Source: Bacillota bacterium
GTDB taxonomy: Bacteria > Bacillota > Clostridia > Lachnospirales > Lachnospiraceae
Assembly: GCA_023425485.1 (NCBI GenBank)
Contig: JAFACO010000393.1
Span: 1-6,552, forward strand
Direction: 5' to 3'
Length of the DNA: 6,552 nt
Shown: in pieces, positions 5,898-6,552 of the stretch
How positions within the stretch are numbered: position 1 is the stretch's first letter
Layout: each line of letters starts with the position of its first letter
Notes under the pieces: model-generated
Database searches by the model: none
What the model saw: only the letters and a program-made list of their open reading frames with translations
Told to the model about the DNA's origin: nothing
Position numbers and translations under genes: made by a program

Positions 5898-6552
5898 ATG
5901 TCGAGTCAGAGAACAGAATACGCTTTCGAGAGTTATGTCGAGCAAATACTAAATAATAATCATTGGAGAAGCATTGATAACTCAAAATGGGATAAAGAGC
6001 GCGCACTTTTTCCGGAAGCAGCTCTTGATTTTATCATAAGAACACAGCCAAAAGCTTGGAAAAGCGTTTTCGATTTACAAGGCGATGATGCAAAGAGAGA
6101 TATAATTACGGTACTGTGCAAAGAGATTGACACCAAAGGCATGCTAACTGTTATTCGTCATGGCTTCAAATATCGTGGAAAGACCTTCCGAGCAGCATTT
6201 TTCAAACCCGCACATAGGCTTAGCCCTGATGTTGAAAAACTGTACAGCATGAATGTTCTTTCGGTTTCAAGGCAGGTTCATTGCCACCCGTTTGATAATA
6301 GCGAACTTGATATGCTTCTATGCTTAAATGGTTTACCACTTGCAACTGTTGAGCTGAAGAATCCCGCAACTGGGCAAACATACCTAGACGCAATTCGCCA
6401 ATATAAAACAGAAAGAAATGAAAAAGCACCTTTGTTTGCTTTTAAACGTCGAGCATTAGTTCATTTTGCAATTGATACTGAAGAGATTTATATGACCACA
6501 AAACTTAATGGTGATAAAACATACTTTTTGCCATTTAACCGTGGCAGTGACC
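5898..6552 (+). CDS. hsdR: Type I restriction endonuclease subunit HsdR, N-terminal part
   Basis: The first 218 residues of the restriction and DNA-translocating subunit; the frame is open to the right edge, and complete proteins of this family are usually around 1000 residues. The ATG follows AGGAGGGT by about eight bases and the FRG gene's stop (TAG) by one base. The visible part is the HsdR N-terminal nuclease domain. Its PD-(D/E)xK-type site shows as D138 in SELDMLL and E152-L-K154 in VELKNP, followed by GQTYLDAIRQYKTERN (159-174) and AFKRRALVHFAIDTEEIYMTT (181 on), all typical of the family. The SF2 helicase motor that pumps DNA before cleavage would lie beyond the window. With HsdM and HsdS it would cut unmethylated DNA far from the recognition site. 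Nothing in the visible part suggests damage. Confidence 0.94.
   Translation, partial: MSSQRTEYAFESYVEQILNNNHWRSIDNSKWDKERALFPEAALDFIIRTQPKAWKSVFDLQGDDAKRDIITVLCKEIDTKGMLTVIRHGFKYRGKTFRAAFFKPAHRLSPDVEKLYSMNVLSVSRQVHCHPFDNSELDMLLCLNGLPLATVELKNPATGQTYLDAIRQYKTERNEKAPLFAFKRRALVHFAIDTEEIYMTTKLNGDKTYFLPFNRGSD

Overview
The window looks like accessory DNA from a low-GC Gram-positive bacterium, most likely one of the Clostridia. The reasons are the strong AGGAGG-type ribosome binding sites before the genes, the AT-rich codon choice, the use of a TTG start codon, and an integrase of the kind common in Firmicutes phages and integrative elements. The assignment is inferred from style, not from a database match.

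Left part (1-840): the C-terminal two thirds of a tyrosine-type site-specific integrase. All catalytic residues are present, but a one-base frameshift near position 23 separates this frame from its upstream portion, so the gene may be broken. It is followed by a very AT-rich stretch and a good rho-independent terminator (905-937). The DNA becomes more AT-rich after the integrase gene, which suggests a junction between pieces of different origin near 840-900.

Right part (about 960-6552): one tightly packed operon on the + strand. A near-consensus promoter (963-991) with a 20-bp inverted repeat over its start region drives a small XRE-family DNA-binding regulator. Next come hsdM (methyltransferase), hsdS (specificity subunit), a gene with an FRG domain, and hsdR (restriction/translocase subunit), which runs off the right edge. 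The genes overlap by 11 and 4 bases or are separated by 2 and 1 bases, so they are very probably co-transcribed and translationally coupled.

The known core is a type I restriction-modification system: HsdM2-HsdS methylates a bipartite target, and HsdR joins to cut unmethylated DNA. Two additions are notable. The regulator at the head of the operon, with its probable operator, looks like a timing control for the system. The FRG gene lies between hsdS and hsdR, the same slot occupied by the anticodon nuclease gene prrC in the E. coli prr locus. The FRG protein could therefore be a second defence activity tied to the type I complex. That is an inference from position and remains the most interesting point in the window.
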